DNA of 29,161 nt from a virus, in the IMG/VR virus record IMGVR_UViG_3300009285_005279, positions 1 to 29,161 of that record; one strand, written 5' to 3'. Every line of letters begins with the position of its first letter. Positions within the stretch are counted from its first letter, which is position 1. This document shows, piece by piece, positions 28,908 to 29,161 of this stretch. Made by a program: the position numbers and the translations under genes. The notes under the pieces are model-generated. The model searched no databases. It was not told where the DNA came from and worked only from the letters and a program-made list of their open reading frames with translations.

Positions 28908-29161
28908 ATGAAGCCAGTAAAAATATTTGGGAATAAAAATAAAGCATGGAAAGGAGATAGGGCAAGTTACAGCGCAATACATCATTGGATGAAAAATAAC
29001 TTCGGTAAACCAAATAAGTGTGAAAAATGTAACATTAAAAATCCTAAAAGATATGAGTGGGCGAACCTTAGTGGAAAGTATAAAAGGGTGAGAAGTGACT
29101 GGCTTATGTTGTGTACGAGTTGTCATAAAAAAATGGATTATGGAAACCCCGAAAATTGTTT
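28908..29161 (+). CDS. HNH-type endonuclease-like protein, C-terminus cut by window edge
   Basis: ATG at 28908 opens 84 codons that run off the window. The product shows NKAWKGDRASYSAIHHWMKN near the start, then CEKCNIKN and later LCTSCHKKMDYG. This Cys-pair pattern with YEWANLSGKYKR between belongs to a group of small HNH-type phage proteins as I remember it. It follows the GT gene by 26 bases and has a likely SD (TGGAG) five bases before the ATG. Confidence 0.6.
   Translation, partial: MKPVKIFGNKNKAWKGDRASYSAIHHWMKNNFGKPNKCEKCNIKNPKRYEWANLSGKYKRVRSDWLMLCTSCHKKMDYGNPENC

Overview
The window looks like part of a tailed double-stranded DNA phage genome (Caudoviricetes-type head genes), probably assembled from an environmental sample. 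The diagnostic genes are a terminase large subunit, a portal, a scaffold-like protein, a major capsid protein, capsid decoration-like proteins and an Erf-family recombinase. The host cannot be named. Most starts lack a clear Shine-Dalgarno (SD) sequence, which hints at a host that does not rely on it. No integrase or lysogeny repressor is visible. The standard genetic code holds: TAA, TAG and TGA all work as stops.

Layout. (1) 1-575, minus strand: two unrecognised genes, the last cut by the window edge. (2) 594-10162, minus: a tightly overlapping glycan operon with a nucleotide-sugar dehydrogenase, an NAD-dependent epimerase, an asparagine-synthase-like amidotransferase, four glycosyltransferase-like proteins, four methyltransferases (two FkbM type), GDP-mannose 4,6-dehydratase and a cupin, with an HNH endonuclease between two genes. 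A strong terminator and a candidate promoter separate it from the capsid genes upstream. (3) 10268-19175, minus: head genes from TerL to a Ser/Thr-repeat protein. The capsid gene is split by a 930-base insertion that has the hallmarks of a group I intron and carries an HNH ORF. (4) 19176-19699: non-coding, AT-rich, with a perfect DnaA box. (5) 19700-20416, minus: probable TerS and a membrane protein. (6) 20417-20541: divergent control region with an inverted-repeat operator. (7) 20542-24589, plus: early-type genes (Erf-like protein, secreted 3D-domain protein, small Cys-rich proteins, cytosine methyltransferase). (8) About 24600-25729, plus: a GC-richer cassette with strong SD sequences, small zinc-ribbon proteins and its own terminator. 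(9) 25734-26223, plus: a small basic protein and a DUF1064-type nuclease. (10) 26248-27496, minus: a papain-like cysteine peptidase followed by two tiny membrane proteins, a plausible exit cassette. (11) 27491-28881, plus: an attenuator-like leader and a glycosyltransferase, then a partial HNH-type gene at the edge.

Working together. The minus-strand head genes package DNA and build the capsid. The glycan operon could make an activated, oxidised, amidated and methylated sugar and attach it to a virion or host surface; the adjacent Ser/Thr-rich protein is a possible acceptor. The plus-strand genes supply recombination and DNA modification. The points most worth following up are the capsid-gene intron with an ORF running through its ribozyme core, the papain-like cassette, the attenuator-like leader and the acquired zinc-ribbon cassette.
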